64,000 nt of DNA, from the NCBI GenBank assembly GCA_009741485.1, contig CM019220.1, positions 2,408,385 to 2,472,384 on the forward strand, given 5' to 3'. Shown here one piece after another: positions 47,775 through 61,379 of this stretch. The stretch is from Malurus cyaneus samueli. Lineage: Eukaryota; Chordata; Aves; Passeriformes; Maluridae. Both the position numbers and the translations under genes were made by a program. The notes beneath the pieces are model-generated. The model did not search any database and was not told the origin of the DNA. It saw only the letters and a program-made list of their open reading frames with translations. How positions within the stretch are numbered: the stretch's first letter is position 1; the number at the start of each line of letters is the position of its first letter.

Positions 47775-47910
47775 ATCTCTTAAAGCAATTAAAGTTCACA
47801 GGTATGATACAGGAATTGTCACTTTCCTATCAGTATCGTTTCTAAAAGTGTTAGATTGGAATAAGATCTCTTAAAGCAATTAAAGTTCACAGGTATGATA
47901 CAGGAATTGT
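47775..47910. repeat. Exact 45-bp direct duplication, 91-bp period
   Basis: Positions 47775-47819 and 47866-47910 are identical over 45 bases (beginning ATCTCTTAAAGCAATTAAAG and ending TACAGGAATTGT). The perfect match implies a young event. It lies next to the homeodomain-rich element. Confidence 0.97.
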
Positions 47911-48000
47911 TGGAAGCCTTTTTCCTTGTTTGAAAACTGATACTGTTTCAGACAACCAGACAAATTCTTTAGTATTCTGCCTGCTAAATGGCTTGTAGCG

Positions 48001-48030
48001 AAAAAAAAAAAAAAAAAAAAACCAAAAAAA
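48001..48030. repeat. A-rich run (A21 plus)
   Basis: 21 A, CC, then seven or so A. A second run of about 18 A lies at 48226-48244. Confidence 0.92.
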
Positions 48031-48244
48031 ACACGGCATGAAACCATTCAGTTTTAGCAGATTTATTGCAAAACTATTGATGTTTCTCCCTTCCTTTCTC
48101 TCACCTCCTTGGGCCTAGCCAGAATTTGGGGAGCCAGTTTTGTGCAGCAGGCATTAGGCAGGATTATTCAGGGGCATCTCTTCGTGACTGAAACAGAACA
48201 CAAAAAGGAGTTCTAGGTGTTTCTTAAAAAAAAAAAAAAAAAAA

Positions 48245-50361
48245 GAGATTATGTTCAGTACCTTATTCTTGCAGGCCAGCAAACTGTTCCTATGTTTGTG
48301 AGAGCCTTATTAAAGAGATGAGAAAAGAGATATCTGGGTTAGCTCTGCAGTTTTAAATGCAATAGTTGTCTTGACTTATTTGCTCCTAATCCCGGGGCTA
48401 AGGAGCAGATAAAACCCTGAAAACTATTCCTTTAACTTTTTGTAACGCTCAGAAATACCTGAGAGGGGTTATTCATTTTCATCGCCTTTGTGCAATGAGA
48501 TTATTCCTGCATCCCCCAAAACTGTGACCTAAATATGGCTGAAAGACACAACATGTGACCTGCTTAGTGCTGCCTGTCATGGCCTGGAGCCACAGCAGGA
48601 ACTCTATTAGTGGGAACAGCACAGATGCTACCAGATGGCCAACATATTGTCCAGAGATGACCCATGTATAATTGCAGAAAGTTCAATACATTCAGGTTTT
48701 GAATTTAATTGCATTGACCACCTTAGCTACTGCAGCAACACAATTTAATTTATTTAAGGTGGAAACTTCCTCGCAGAAGGGAGGAAATATTTATGCTTTT
48801 AATATCGGGTTTGCGTTTTGCAAACTGGAGGGAGGCGAGCGCCTGAGCAGATGTTTGTGGAGGTCAGGCTACCTGAATGCAGCTCAGGCAATTCCAGCAA
48901 TCAGGGAACAATACCAGATTTTCTTCCCCATTCACTTCCTGCAGTTTATTTAGATCAAGTTCCATGGGACCAAATCTGGCAGTCTCGACTCAAGCAAACA
49001 GCCCACTGGAGGGAGGGAAAACAAACAAAAGGACTCTTTTAAATATTTGAGCATGAGGGGTTTGCCTGAATGGCGACTGCATAACAAGCTGCTTGATTTT
49101 TATTTTTCAAAGACCCATTTTAGGGACACAGTGCAGTTTATCTGCTAAGGATTCAGAGTGGGGCAGTAAACTTGCACTCAGTTTCCCTCCCTCTGTCCCA
49201 GCACAGCCCTGCAGGTACCAGGAGCATCCTACCTCAGACTTGGGGTCAGCACCTTCTGGAGCCGGCCAACCCTTCCCATGTGGCTCTTTTCTCAGCCTCC
49301 CATGGTGCCTCTGTTACCTTGAGCTACAATAGATTCATTCTGAGTGGGTTTTGTTTGTTTTTGGAGTTCAGAAAGCCCTAACTCGTCGTGATGTTGCAAT
49401 CGGGAGGAGTTGTTGAGCATGATGTCGATTATACACGTTGGACATCCATGAAAAATGGCAGGAGATGGGAGCTTGGCTTGCTCTTCAGGACCAAAAAGTC
49501 CAGCTGTATGTGGAAATGAGTATTTAGGCCCCCAAAAGCAATAGTGAACGTGTGTTTTGTGCTGCAAGACATCGAGAGCACTGATGAAGGGACCACACGT
49601 GGGACTGTGCTGGTTTGGAGCAGGTCCTGGCACAAAAATCCTCCCCAACAAAATCCTTCCCCATCTCTGTCTCCCATTTCCCTGCTTTACTGTGTTGGCT
49701 TTATAGCTTGGCCTGTGTAGTCCCTGTCAAATCCCAAACATAATGGTAACTTTATTATAATTCTCCCTTGGAGTAAGCCACAGTCTGTTGAGTTACATTT
49801 ATTATATTAAGCAGTTTGTCAACTTGCAGCAAGAATATTTGCAAAAGCAGTCAATCATCAATAAATGATTTAAAATCTAATGGTTTTTTGGTGGGTGTGT
49901 GTAATATAAACAGATAAGTTGGTGTTGAGGGATGGACCGAAACCATAACATGTGCTTCTGCATCCAAAATATCAAGGGATGTGGGCTTAGGCCCAGCAGT
50001 GGAGAAGGCCTCATTTTAAATGGGTTACAACTTCACTTTTTTCCCTAAATTCAGTGTTCAAAATCTTGATTTGTGTCCGCTGCTAGTAATACAGCAGCCT
50101 GATTTCCTTCTGCATGAAGGGGAAACTTTCTCATATACCAGAACCACCACAATAAAGAATAATTGTTTTAAGGATGGGGTGCGGGTGGACGTTGCTCTTA
50201 TGTTTTTTCCACGCTGTCTCTAATCAAATGTAATCACCGCAGCATGTGTTATTGATTTTGTAATTGCTTCTTGAATGGTTTGGGCCCCAAGACTGCTGCA
50301 CTTGCGAGGATGTCATTTGGGTTATATATATGAGCTAATGGGTGATGTATCTTTTTATTAG
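48245..50361. other. Intergenic, no gene seen
   Basis: Unique sequence. The part around 49,780-49,890 is AT-rich and repeat-free. No coding region is supported. Confidence 0.4.
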
Positions 50362-50499
50362 GAAAGCCCTCTGATATCTCAGTCAAAGATGACTTGTCCC
50401 AGAAGGCCTGGTTGGCAATGCTTTCTAACATGACTCGACAGAGGTCTTTCACCTACACTTCCTTTGTGGAGTTAATTTCAGATGCCTTTGTTGTTCGTT
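50362..50499 (+). other. Exon-like open segment (weak)
   Basis: This segment is preceded by an acceptor-like site (tatctttttattag) and has donor-like gtaaag at 50500. It reads 45 codons, starting KPSDISVKDDLSQKAWLAML, with one split codon at each end. The incoming phase fits the segment at 35429-35552 (G joined to GA makes Gly), and the frame continues open to 50582 if the donor is skipped. The composition is protein-like, but I know no family for it. Confidence 0.18.
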
Positions 50500-50582
50500 G
50501 TAAAGTGATGAGGCCAAAGGTGTGGATGTTGTCTGTGCAGTTCCTGTGGTTACGGAATTTGAGCTGGAGCACGTGGCTTTGA

Positions 50583-53500
50583 TGCTTCAAGAGCTGCCTG
50601 ATAATGTCTGGTGGGTTCCCAAAACAGAGGAATTGCTTCTGGGTGCTCCCTGAGCATCGTTTAATGTGTGTCTCAAACAGGCTGGGAAAGCTCCTGTTTA
50701 TATGGGGTCAAAATGGGGAGGTGATAAAGGAAAGTGAGGCTGAATGGGAATTGCATAGGGATGTGCACATGGAATTGTCCTGTGTGAAGGGAAACAGTTT
50801 TCGTGTGGATAGGGTGGGATTTAGGTTATCTTGTGTGACTTCTAGCACAGCATCACTTCCATCAGCCATAAAATCCAGCCTGAGGTGTCAGTGAAGCCTG
50901 AAGTGCAGCTGGGACTCAAATTTATGATGCATCTGAAGTCTTGGAGTGGGGTTTGATGCATTACTGGGAATCCTGAGAGAGATCCTGCCTATCTTGGGTG
51001 GTCTCTGCCCCCAGCACGTTGAGTGCTCTGCATCCCCGTGGTCCTGAGCGATGGCTGATCTGCTCTGGTGGCTCACTACTGCCAGGAAAAGCTGGTTCTG
51101 CTGCCCTGCCTGCCTCAGCTGTGCATTCCCATGCTCTCTCCTGCATGAGGTCTGGTCTGTATCCAACCCCTTGGTGGTCTGGTTCAGCAAGAACAGCTCT
51201 GGGAAAAGCAACCCAGCAAGGAGGGTTGGAATCACGCAGCTGGGACTGGGAGCTGCGTTAGACCTCGAGCAGGAGCTGTCTGTGAGGGCTCAGATCTCTT
51301 GGGAAGCCTCACACCATTGATATCCCTGCAATCCTCTTCTGGAGTATTCCATGCATCCTTCTGGAGGCATGAATTAACACAGAGCTGTGATCCTCCTTCT
51401 CTGAACACCTCAAACATCCTATTCTCCTTTTCTTTAATGGCTTTCTCTTAGCTCAGTCAGAGGGAGTGAGAATGAGCTCACCTGGCTTCAGAAGTCCAGC
51501 TCAGAGCTAATTTGGCCTTCCTTTAAACCAACAGGGGAGAAGTAGATCGTTCAAAATGCATTTCATCTGGCCTGGTTTTATATCTAGTCGAGGATGAGGT
51601 TAATCCCACATTAATGGCATCTCCTTTTCTAGCCTGACTGTGAGAAGAGCCCAGCTCAGATGTCTGCAAGATAGACATCTGCATTTGGTCACATAAATCC
51701 CACCCGCAGAGCCGCTCTGCTAATGTGACGAACCCAGATGAATGGCTTCAATTAATAACAACAATAATAATGTAGACTCTACAGCCTAAATATAATGAAA
51801 ACTAATTTCGTTCGGGTTTTTTTTTTTTTTTTTTTTTTTTTTCAGATGTGAGCCAGATCTTTCCTTGGTGTTGGGCAGATTATTTTTGATTCAGTGGGGG
51901 TCATGTTGAGGAGTTGGTTCCAATGGTCAGGAGCACCTTTGGTACCTCTTTTGGGCAAACTAAACTAATATGGTCTTCCTGCTGATAGGAATGGGGAAAT
52001 CTTCCAAGGTGAATGTTTAGTTTCCTTCTTTTGAAGGAGATTGGAAAGCAGTACCTCTGCTGAAGATATCCTTTTGTGAAAACACAATGGTTGCAACTTT
52101 ATGTAACTACTCACGACCCCCAAACTTACTCTTTATTAGCGTTTCTCATTCAGCTCGAGCTGAAGCAAACAAATGAAACTAATTACTCTTGAAGTTGGGT
52201 ATTGCCTTCTTGAGCTTTATGAGGCTATTTTTCTGAAATTAGAAATTGCCTAACTATGTGGAATGGCTCCAGCAAAACTGCTTCCTACAGCCACAATTTT
52301 TGCAGTCACACAAGTGTTTTGTGGGCTACCTTTGGGTAGGCAGCAGTGACATCCAGTGGCCAGCGACCTGATCACAGGTCTTCTCCCTGAGCCTGTCTCA
52401 CCTGGGGCACCTCTCCCTTGGATAATGTTGTGTGAGCCCATTGAGGTTTTTATACACTCATTCTACTCAGTGTTTGTTTTGGGTTTTTTGTTGGTTTGAT
52501 TTGTTTTTTTTTTGTTTAGAGGTTCTAAAATCTCAGGTAGATCTTCTCCAAGAGTCCAACAAGACTGTGAAATTAATGATTAAAACAAAGTTGTAGATTG
52601 TTGGCTTCAGGGTAAAGTATTTTAATAGGTTGTCCACAGACATGGATGTCTAAATGTTTTGAAGGACAAGGTGTAGATATCGATGTTGGAAAAGTTTGGC
52701 CTTCTTGGGATTCTTTACAGAGAATGAAATGGAGCAATGGGAAATGGAGCACAGCAATAGAGAACCTGCATATATTGTTTTAATATTAACTTATTTACTT
52801 TCAAGGCAGTGAGTCTGATCCCAAGCGAGTCAGTTCATTGCAGACTAAGAATGAAGACTGTGGGTTGTTTTTTTTTTTTATTCCCAAGAATAATAATTTT
52901 CAGGATTAGATCCATAGTTACGCACCTCTAATTGCAGGAAAATCAGTTGAACTGGTGGTGCGTGCTCAGATTGTGCCACCCCATGCTCATATGGTCTCTG
53001 AGCCTTTCTAAACCAGGGACCCATGGTCCACCTTAACTTTAAATAGTTACTCCTTTCAGTTATGTCAGCTACTTAAATTTATTTGCAGGCAGTCAATTCA
53101 TATTGATCATAACTCGACCTTACAGTGACCTTGAGCAAAGGTACTCTGTGACTGCTATAGATATTGTGATCAATACTGGAGAGCAATTGACTACACCTAG
53201 TTACTGATAAATGAAGTTTACAAAAAAAAAAAGAAAAAAAGAAAAGTACACTATTTTCAGAAACAAAGATAACTGCTCATTTAGTCGGCTGTTTGTGAAG
53301 GTTTAATATTGATACATGAAGTTATAATGACATCCTTGGGCATTCTCAAATGGTGGAAAACAATAGGGTGCAGAGTCACTGTGGCACATTAAGGAGAAAG
53401 AATCATTAGTTCCCAACTTCAAATAAGAAATTTCATGATATTTATGACAACAACACGGAGAACAAACATGCTTACTTCGCAGCGCTCTTCGGAGAAGGCA

Positions 53501-56500
53501 TGTATCAAACTGTGCCTCTTTTCTTTATGTGCGAGCCAGGTCTGGTGAAATAAAGCACTGCATCACTGTGCACAGAACAAAGCCTTTAGTACCACTTATT
53601 CTACTTTAGTACCACTCTCCTTTGCACATTTGTGCCGGAATTAAATTGCGCATCCCCAGGTATAACCAACTGTAATCATGAGGAAGAGATCACTGTGGTC
53701 TCAGCACATCTGCTACACACTGATACCCCTCCCCACACCGCCTGAAGTTGAAAGGGAAGATGTGAGGGAGGTTTTCCCCTGATACTCCTCTCACTTAGCT
53801 CAGAGTCCCACTGAGCAATGGGAGCTAAGTATCAGCAGCTGAGACAGAAGCAAATGCAAGTCCACTGGCAAGATGGTAGCAGGCTGCAAGGGAGGGTGGC
53901 TTTGGACCCAAATCTGCTGGTTTCTGTACAGGGAAAGCCTCTCCAGTGTGAGCTGAGATGCCCAGAGGATGCTCTGGGGTCACAGGAACAGCAAAGCTCA
54001 CAAAGGTTCAGGTGAAGCTCACCCCTATCAGCAGCCCTGAGCTCACTTTCTGTCAACACTGCTCCCGACGCAACCTGGGTCTGGCGTTTTGCATGTTTTG
54101 GGGCTTTTTAGGAGTAGATTTCTACATGTGTGACATTCTTTACAAAAGAAATTAATTAAATGGTGGGGTGGTTCAAGCTACGCAAATCAGAAACAGGAGG
54201 GGAAACGTTTTGCAGGCACAGACCTCCCATAGATCTCCCTGTGCTCTTCCGCGTTTCCCCCAGGCGCTGAAGTTTCTCTGCCCGTTCCTAAAGTTAATCT
54301 CCTGATCATATTTCTTCAGTCCCATACAGTAAGTGTGCTTTTTCTTTTTTCTTCCCCCCCACACTTCCCTGTTTTTTTGTAGAGACGGCGTCTTTCTGCG
54401 GGCTCCCTCCATGTCTCACTCTTCAGTCGAGCTATTTTATTGAAGAACTGTAAATCTCCATTATTGCTTTCCATAGCACAAATAGAGAATCGCCTCTTAC
54501 CTTCGCAGCGTTCTCTGTTTTAATTTTTAAGGGTGAATTCTTGCATAGTCCCCAGCAAAGAGGATCTGCTTGTGCCTAGCCTGGATTGCAGGCATTTGTT
54601 GGGTTTTGGGTTGGTTATTTTTTGGTATGGCTTCAGCTGCTACCTGGAAAACCAGCAACAGCAAAGGGAAGCCAGGGTGAGCACAGCAGGAAACAATATT
54701 GAAACGTTGGGATGACAATAATCATCGAGCCTTTAGGATTTTTTCCAAAACGACCCCAAACTGGAGGCTTTGCCGATTAGCCCATGACTGATTGAAGAGG
54801 TATGTCACCTGCTCCTACATGGCAGCACGTCCCAGCATTACAATTGCCTGCCTGGAGTCATTATGGTGTATTACATCCTTTTGTTATCAAACTGTGTCAT
54901 GTTGCATCTCAGTCAGGAGCAGCCGGATGGAGACGTGGCTGACACGTTGCCTGTAACAGATGCAATGAGACACAGCATCCAAAGCTCATACCTGCTTTTA
55001 GTGAGGGCTCAGTTTGCTCAGAGCCTATTTTGACATATCTACAGAGGGTTTGAAGTCGCAGGTAATCCCCTTCTGTGTTTGCCAGCTCTCACTCAAGGTG
55101 TGAATATTTCTGTTGGACCAGGAAGAAAATGCAATTCTCTTTAAATTCCCTCAGCTTGTTGCAGTATCATCAAACAGATATGAAAACTTAGTCTAGTTAG
55201 TGCAATAAATACAGGAGATCTGGGGACATTAGGCACTCTGGGAAGGTTCTTTTTAAACCATAACCCCAAAAGCTTAGAGAAATAAAGACAGCTTCTAGTT
55301 CCTCTTTTAAAAAGTGTGAAAATTGAGAAACTCTGGTAAAAGTAAGATTGGGCTTCCAAACTGTGAGGTGTATTAAGACAGTGAAATAACAAAAGCAAAA
55401 AAAAAAAAATTCTCCTATTAATGAATCTTGAGTTAAAACATTTTTTTTAATATGAATGCATATGACATTCATGGCATGCCAAATGAATTCTTTATGATCA
55501 GAGCTGCTGCAATCGATACTAAATGAATTCATAATAAGATACTTAAAATAAAGTGTTACCACAAAATAAACCCAATAAAAGGCCATCTTCAAAACTGCAA
55601 CCTAAATAAAGCCCAGCAAGATGGTGCCAGTTGTGACAGTCAATGGTAATTATTTATTATTTTGTTTGGCCTCTTTCTCTCTCTGTTGTTGGAATATTCA
55701 TGCAAATTTTCTTGATGGACGGGATGATGGTGTGAGAGGTGTGTGGTGTTGGACAGTGGTGACTCCAGAGTCAGGAGGCAGCACAAAGGGATGCCTGATG
55801 GGGTGTGCATGGGGGTAAGAGATACCAAGGTGATTTTATCAGGGAGAATGAGAGAAAGGGGGAATGGAAGAAGAACAAAACCAGGGGAGGCAGATGGGCG
55901 AGACAGAAAGGAGGAGCAGGGGATCCCTCCAGTAGAGACTGGTGAGTGATGGGAAAATTAATGCTTTATAGGGCATACTAATTCCAGAACTTTTTGTTGG
56001 TCATGGTTTTTGGTTGTTTTCTTATTTTTCTGTTTTTTTTTTTTTTTTTCCTTTTCTATGAATTAATACTTTAATTGCTTAGTTCCTTAAAAAATTGTAA
56101 GCTAAAAGTGCAAATTAACCTAGTAGAGGCAGCAACCCAGGAGTACAAGTTTCTCTGTACTTGGGCAGTCTGTCAATATCTGTTTTTTCTGTGGGTGGAC
56201 TCACCAGGTCAGGAAAAAATACTTTCAAAGGAGGGTGTGTGAGAGGAAATCCTCTCCGGTAGATTCATTACCTACCTGGAGCTGTCATGCAACCTCTGGA
56301 GGAAAAGGAATTACCTGTGCTCTACTGGTATGGCTGACAGCTAAATCTGCCCTAATCTGCCTTAATTATACTCTTCAGAACAGGGTCTTTCTGGTGATTT
56401 GAGGGCAGGAGGTTCAGCAGGGAATAAAAGTCAACTGCTTTCCCTTCTAGTTAGAATAGGGGGGAATTAGCTGGATGACATTAGGAGAGTTTCTAAATAT

Positions 56501-56535
56501 CTTTCCTGCCAATATTTGATTAGGGACTTTAATTT
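50583..56535. other. Intergenic, no gene seen
   Basis: No supported coding sequence. T26 lies at 51817-51842, T-rich tracts are near 52,505 and 56,033-56,050, and an A-rich tract at 53,221-53,245. The interval 53,400-53,700 is repeat-free and might be regulatory. Confidence 0.4.
51817..51842. repeat. Poly(T) run, T26
   Basis: 26 consecutive T after TTCGTTCGGG. Confidence 0.95.
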
Positions 56536-56577
56536 CATTAGACAAACTGATTTTTTCATTAGCCAAACTGATTTTTT
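56536..56577. repeat. Tandem 21-bp duplication
   Basis: Two adjacent 21-bp units (CATTAGACAAACTGATTTTT plus T; the second differs only at A to C). Confidence 0.95.
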
Positions 56578-59176
56578 CATGCATTGCTCTCTCCTTTTAA
56601 TGTGTAAATTACATGGGATTTGACTCTCATTACTCCATTGATATGGGTGATGCCTTCAAACGGACACCGGCGCCACGCTCGCGGACGGGTCTGCTGCAAA
56701 GAGCTGCCTTGTGCTCGGCTTTGGGAAATGTGGAAATCTGTAAATACCCAGTTCAGCATCCCCTTGCACAGTCTTTGTTGGGAGAGTAAATCCCAGCACC
56801 TGAGCTGGCTCTGCTGGAAGCAGGATTGCGTCACATGAAGCATTTTTTAGGTGAAATTGTTGGGTTTGGGTGATGGAAGCAGCTCAACAAGTGTGTGTAC
56901 TGAAAACCTGAGCAGTTTAGTTGCAGTGATTTCAGGGCAGCCTTTGCATTTCCAAACCAAGATTGTCATAATTTGTTGTCTTTTGGTTATATTCATGTTG
57001 ACCATTTCCATCTCATGTCTCATCAATTTTTTATTAATATTATCACCACTGTAAACTACTTTTATGGGACAAATTATGTGACACAGAAAGGTATTTCAAA
57101 ATGAATTTTTCTGGGTTTATTTGGGGTAGAATGAAGTTGAAAAAGAGCAGCCAGATGAAATTTCCAGCTATTTCTGTAATTATGAAAGAACAATTTCAGC
57201 TACAGTCCCAAAGTCTGGATCATGGTGCGTTGTGTTCTTTGCTGCCTGATGCTGCATATGCCCAATAAAACATGGGGGCATGTAACTGTGCTGGTATTAA
57301 ACATATCAGACAAAGCTAAAAAGAAAATATTTTGGTTCCAAAGGCACAGCAGTTGAGGCAGAGATTACATTAAACCTCACACATGAGGCTTAATTGATCC
57401 TTGTTTTACTGGCTCCTCAGAAAATACAGGTGCTGAAGGAAGAGAGCCCAATTGTTATTGCTGGATAAAACTCCCTGCTTGGAGTGGGAAAAGTAGGATT
57501 TAAAGCAGTGTTTGCTGCTGTTGCATAGCTTTTTAAAAGGAAAACATGAGGTTTCGTTATTGAGGTGGTTATGGGAACACCCATTATTTTTATAGGGTTG
57601 TGCTTTGGTAAATGAACATGTTGACAGAATTTCTATAATTGTTTTGAAAGTATTTTTAATAAAAAGAGCTCATTTTGTGTGATGTTGAGTAGGTCTGTTC
57701 AGAATTGAAGGAGAAGGAACTTTGATATTGCATATATTTCATTTTTTTTTTTAATTTCAAGCCTATTATGTGTTGGGAAAGACTGAACCAAGCATCTCAG
57801 TAGAGGTCTGGGTGATGCTGCCCATTGGGAGAGCAAAGGGAAGACAAGGTCTCTTGCTTATTGAAGTGATTAACAATTCAGCATTAATAGGGTTGCAATA
57901 TTGCATGGTTTGGCCAGACTGTAACATTCTGTTTGTCAGACTTGTTAAAGGTTGAATTCTGGACTCAGGTCTTTGATGCCTGGGAAAAAAAAACTAATCC
58001 ATCCATCCATGGATGGAAATACTTCAGCTTAAAGTTTCCAAATGTTTGTGAGTTCTCGGGGAATAAAAGTCAAATTTGGATTATAAGAAATGAGCAGAAT
58101 TTCTCTAGCAAAAGCTGTTTTTCTGCAAACTGTCCTTTACGTTTTTGCAGATTCTCTACGTCAGACCAAATATTTTCCTCCCCTATTATATGGTAGGTAT
58201 GGGTTTATTTATATGAAATATAACATCATTATATAATAAGTTTTCTTGGAGTGCTTGGTACTGTACAAACCACAAAAATTTTTGCTCTAGTGACCTTGTA
58301 ATATAAAACTGAGGGAGCAATCACATTGCATTATGTGCCAGTGTGGTGAAATTAGTTTTGCACTGCCTAGGCAAAAGGATCTCCCTTGCCATCCAAATTA
58401 CAGGACTGGGGCCCATATGTATGCACTCTGCCTGTTTGTTTATGCCATACAAATGGTAATACCAGAAAATATTTTTAAGAGTTGATGTCCCTTTCCCTCT
58501 GCATTTGTGGGTTTTGTTGTTTTTTTCTTTTTCTAATATTCCTCTCCTGAGTAAAATGTGTCCATTCAACAGAGTTGAAATGAGTTATGTTAATCTTCCA
58601 ACATAAATATGAAACACTTTCAGTTGTTTTTCTGTCATTAGTAGTCCAGCTAAAATGCAGGGAGCCACTTTCAGGCAAGTCTCATGTTGTAGAAAGTGTT
58701 TGTTGAGGTGAGGTGCACAGGAAGAAACACGGTTGTTTAGCCAAGAGTTAAGAATGAGCTTTAAACTTGCAGAATTTCTTCTTCATTGACATTTCCTTAA
58801 ATGCAGACTTGTTTCTATCTTATATAATTCAAAGCTCATGCAGCCAAAAGAGAGAGATTTTCTAGCAGTGGGGGGTGAGCCTTTTAAAAATCATCACGAT
58901 TCTCTTCTTTGAAAGGAGTAAACAAGAATCAATTTTCTGAACTAGAGAATTTGGCTGAGTTGCGGGTTCATCCAGAGCAGGGTGAAATCTTAGAGAGCTA
59001 ACCCAAGAAATGAGAGATACACAAAATTAGTGTGACTTCTTCTTTCAGCTGGAGCCTGGGAGGAGGGTGTGGGACAATCACAGAGGATTTCATAAGCTTT
59101 GCCTTCGACAAATCAACAGAAGAAACTCAAAAGATGCATGCTGGGATATTTTCTAAGCAAAGAGTTTTCGATGGAT
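56578..59176. other. Intergenic, no gene seen
   Basis: No supported gene. It contains a 16-bp perfect palindrome at 58002-58017 (TCCATCCATGGATGGA). Confidence 0.45.
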
Positions 59177-59445
59177 GACAGAATCATAGAATGGTTTGGG
59201 TTAGGAGGGACCTTAAATATCACTTCATTCCATGGGCAGGGACACTTTCCCCTATCCCAGGCTGCTCCAAGCCCCATCCAACCTGGCTTTGGACACTTCC
59301 AGGGATGGATCAGCCACAGATTCTCTGGGCACCCTGTGCCAGGGCCTCTCCACCCTCACAGGGAAGAATTCCATCCCTATATCAAACCTAAACGTCCCCT
59401 CCTTCGGTTTGAGCCCATTACTCCTTGTCCCTGCCCTCTCTGGGT
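59177..59445 (-). mobile_element. CR1 LINE, the longest copy in the window
   Basis: About 270 bases follow the minus-strand CR1 order closely: GACAGAATCATAGAATGGTT, GGAGGGACCTTAAATATCAC, GGGCAGGGACACTTTCCCCT, GGCTGCTCCAAGCCCCATCC, AACCTGGCTTTGGACACTTC, CAGGGATGG, CTGTGCCAGGGCCTCTCCAC and GCCCATTACTCCTTGTCCCT. It is the least diverged CR1 here. Several open frames at 59,099-60,078 start inside it and are not genes. Confidence 0.95.
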
Positions 59446-60804
59446 ACTTATTTAACAAAATACCAATTAAGTGGAGCAGGAAAAGACCTGGCTGACCAGG
59501 AGGGTCACAAGGACACGTTGAGTGACCCACACTACCCCCTCCAAATCCCATTCCCAGCCTTCTTGCTGGCTGCCAGATGGATTTCCTGCACCATGGACGT
59601 GTGGACAGGCCCCACCTTCTGCCCCAGGGGAAGCTGCTGGTTTTTCCCCAAGCTCAGAGGATTCAGCCCTGCAGCCTTCAGCTCCTGTTTGGGGCGCATG
59701 ACACTGCCATGGATGTTTTTGGTGTGGTGGGAGCTCTCCCAGGCGCGCGTCCCCCCAGGCTCCGCGGAGTCTGCGCTCCGTGGAGATGCACAGGCAGGGA
59801 TGGAGGGCAGCCAAGAACGGCTGCTGCTCAGGAGGGCGAGTGCCGCGCCATGGAACGGCTCAGATTGGTTTCAGGGTCTTCCTTTTGATAATATTTGTTA
59901 CTTTCCCGCGGAAAATAGGAGTAGGTTTGCGTTTCAGGCTTCTTTTAACCTCAGATCATCTGGGTTTCATAGGTACCGGTCATACCGTAAGCTTGAATGT
60001 TTTTTTTCTCACATGTTCCCTTTCAAGCGGAGTCGAGGCAGATTTTTATTTTTAAACATTTGGATTTTGTTTTCATAAAGTTTCTCCAATCAAGGCAGTA
60101 TCCAAGCCATCTCGGTTTGTCGTCGTACATCCAGTATTACTACATTAGCTCTTAATAAAGAACTCATGCAAAAACCAGATTCCCTTCACACTAACTACAG
60201 AAACATGTTATGGGAATGTGACCGTAGAGCTGTGTGGAAAATGATATTACTTGCAGAAGATTTGTTGTCACATAACAGCCTGCTCATCTGCTGATTGCTA
60301 TCTTACGTTTATTGTGCATCTTCCTTTGTGCAGCGATACTTTCAAAAGTGTTTGAAATCTCTGCAGTAAAACAAAATAATAATAATTTAAAAAAAAAAAA
60401 AAAAGAAATCCCGACATGCCTCTGCTAACATCGAGCTAAATCCAAACTAAAAGCAAATTTATACATATGCTGTATATTAAGCCTAACCAGGGTAACGCCC
60501 CTTTCCTTTGGTTTTTGGAAAAGAGTCCCACATTGTCACATGTAAAGGGACATTTCAGCACTGATTTTCATTTTCATGAGATTAAAAGTGAAACATGTAA
60601 CCACAAAGCTGGTTTATGTCATCCCCTGTTGGAGCCAGCAGTAATGCCAAAAATTAGATATTTGATAGGTTTGTGAGAGAAACAGATGCAGGAGGGATGC
60701 CATTCCCACAATTTTAAACTCCTTCTTATCTTTAAGCTAGAAAGAACATTCCAGATGAAGAAAATCTATCTTATTGGCTTTAGAAAATAGAGGAAGAAAG
60801 TGCC
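59446..60804. other. Intergenic, possible conserved element
   Basis: A GC-richer patch (59,560-59,860) is followed by a complex, repeat-free AT-rich stretch at 60,080-60,350 (GCAGTATCCAAGCCATCTCG, then CTTAATAAAGAACTCATGCA) that may be a noncoding element. A 217-codon frame at 59425-60078 has no recognisable domain. Confidence 0.4.
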
Positions 60805-60827
60805 AAAAAAAAAAAAAAAAAAAAAAA
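60805..60827. repeat. Poly(A) run, A23
   Basis: 23 consecutive A. Confidence 0.94.
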
Positions 60828-61354
60828 GGAATAGAAGAGAAGTTAATTTAAAACCAATGTCAGTCTTGGGGAATTGTAAACCATAATTGAGAGCGAGAGA
60901 GTGTGTGTGTATTCATATATGTGTGCACATCTACAGAATAAATAGGCTGAGATGGGGCTTTTCCCTTCCTTTTTGGTCTGTTTAACACAGCCTGCAGTCT
61001 CGCTTTCCTTTTTTTTTTAATACTTTTGGGTGCAGAGAGATGGGGGACTGCAGAAAAGAAGGGAAGAATCTCCCCCAAACATACACCAAATAAACTCAGC
61101 GAAAGCATCCAAAAAGTATTCTTTCGCCTTTTTGTTTTGGAAGCAGTTTGTATGTCCCTGTTCTTTTTATTTCATTCTGCCAGCTGTCTGCTAAACAAAT
61201 CTAGCCAGGTGGGGCTTACAACCCATGACTAAAAAACCTACTAGTGCAGCTGTCCAGCTTGCCTGGAGGAAGAATTCTAACAAATGGCAGGAATGAAAAG
61301 ATTGGTTTTGTTTTCAAGAAAGTAGCTATGGTACCTTCCTTGCTTCGTTGTTGG

Positions 61355-61379
61355 TTTTTTTTTTTTTTTTTTTTTTTTT
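61355..61379. repeat. Poly(T) run, T25
   Basis: 25 consecutive T. Confidence 0.94.

Noticed and set aside
59425..60078. 217-codon + strand open frame
   Set aside because: It starts inside a reverse-oriented CR1, has no recognisable domain and no splice support.
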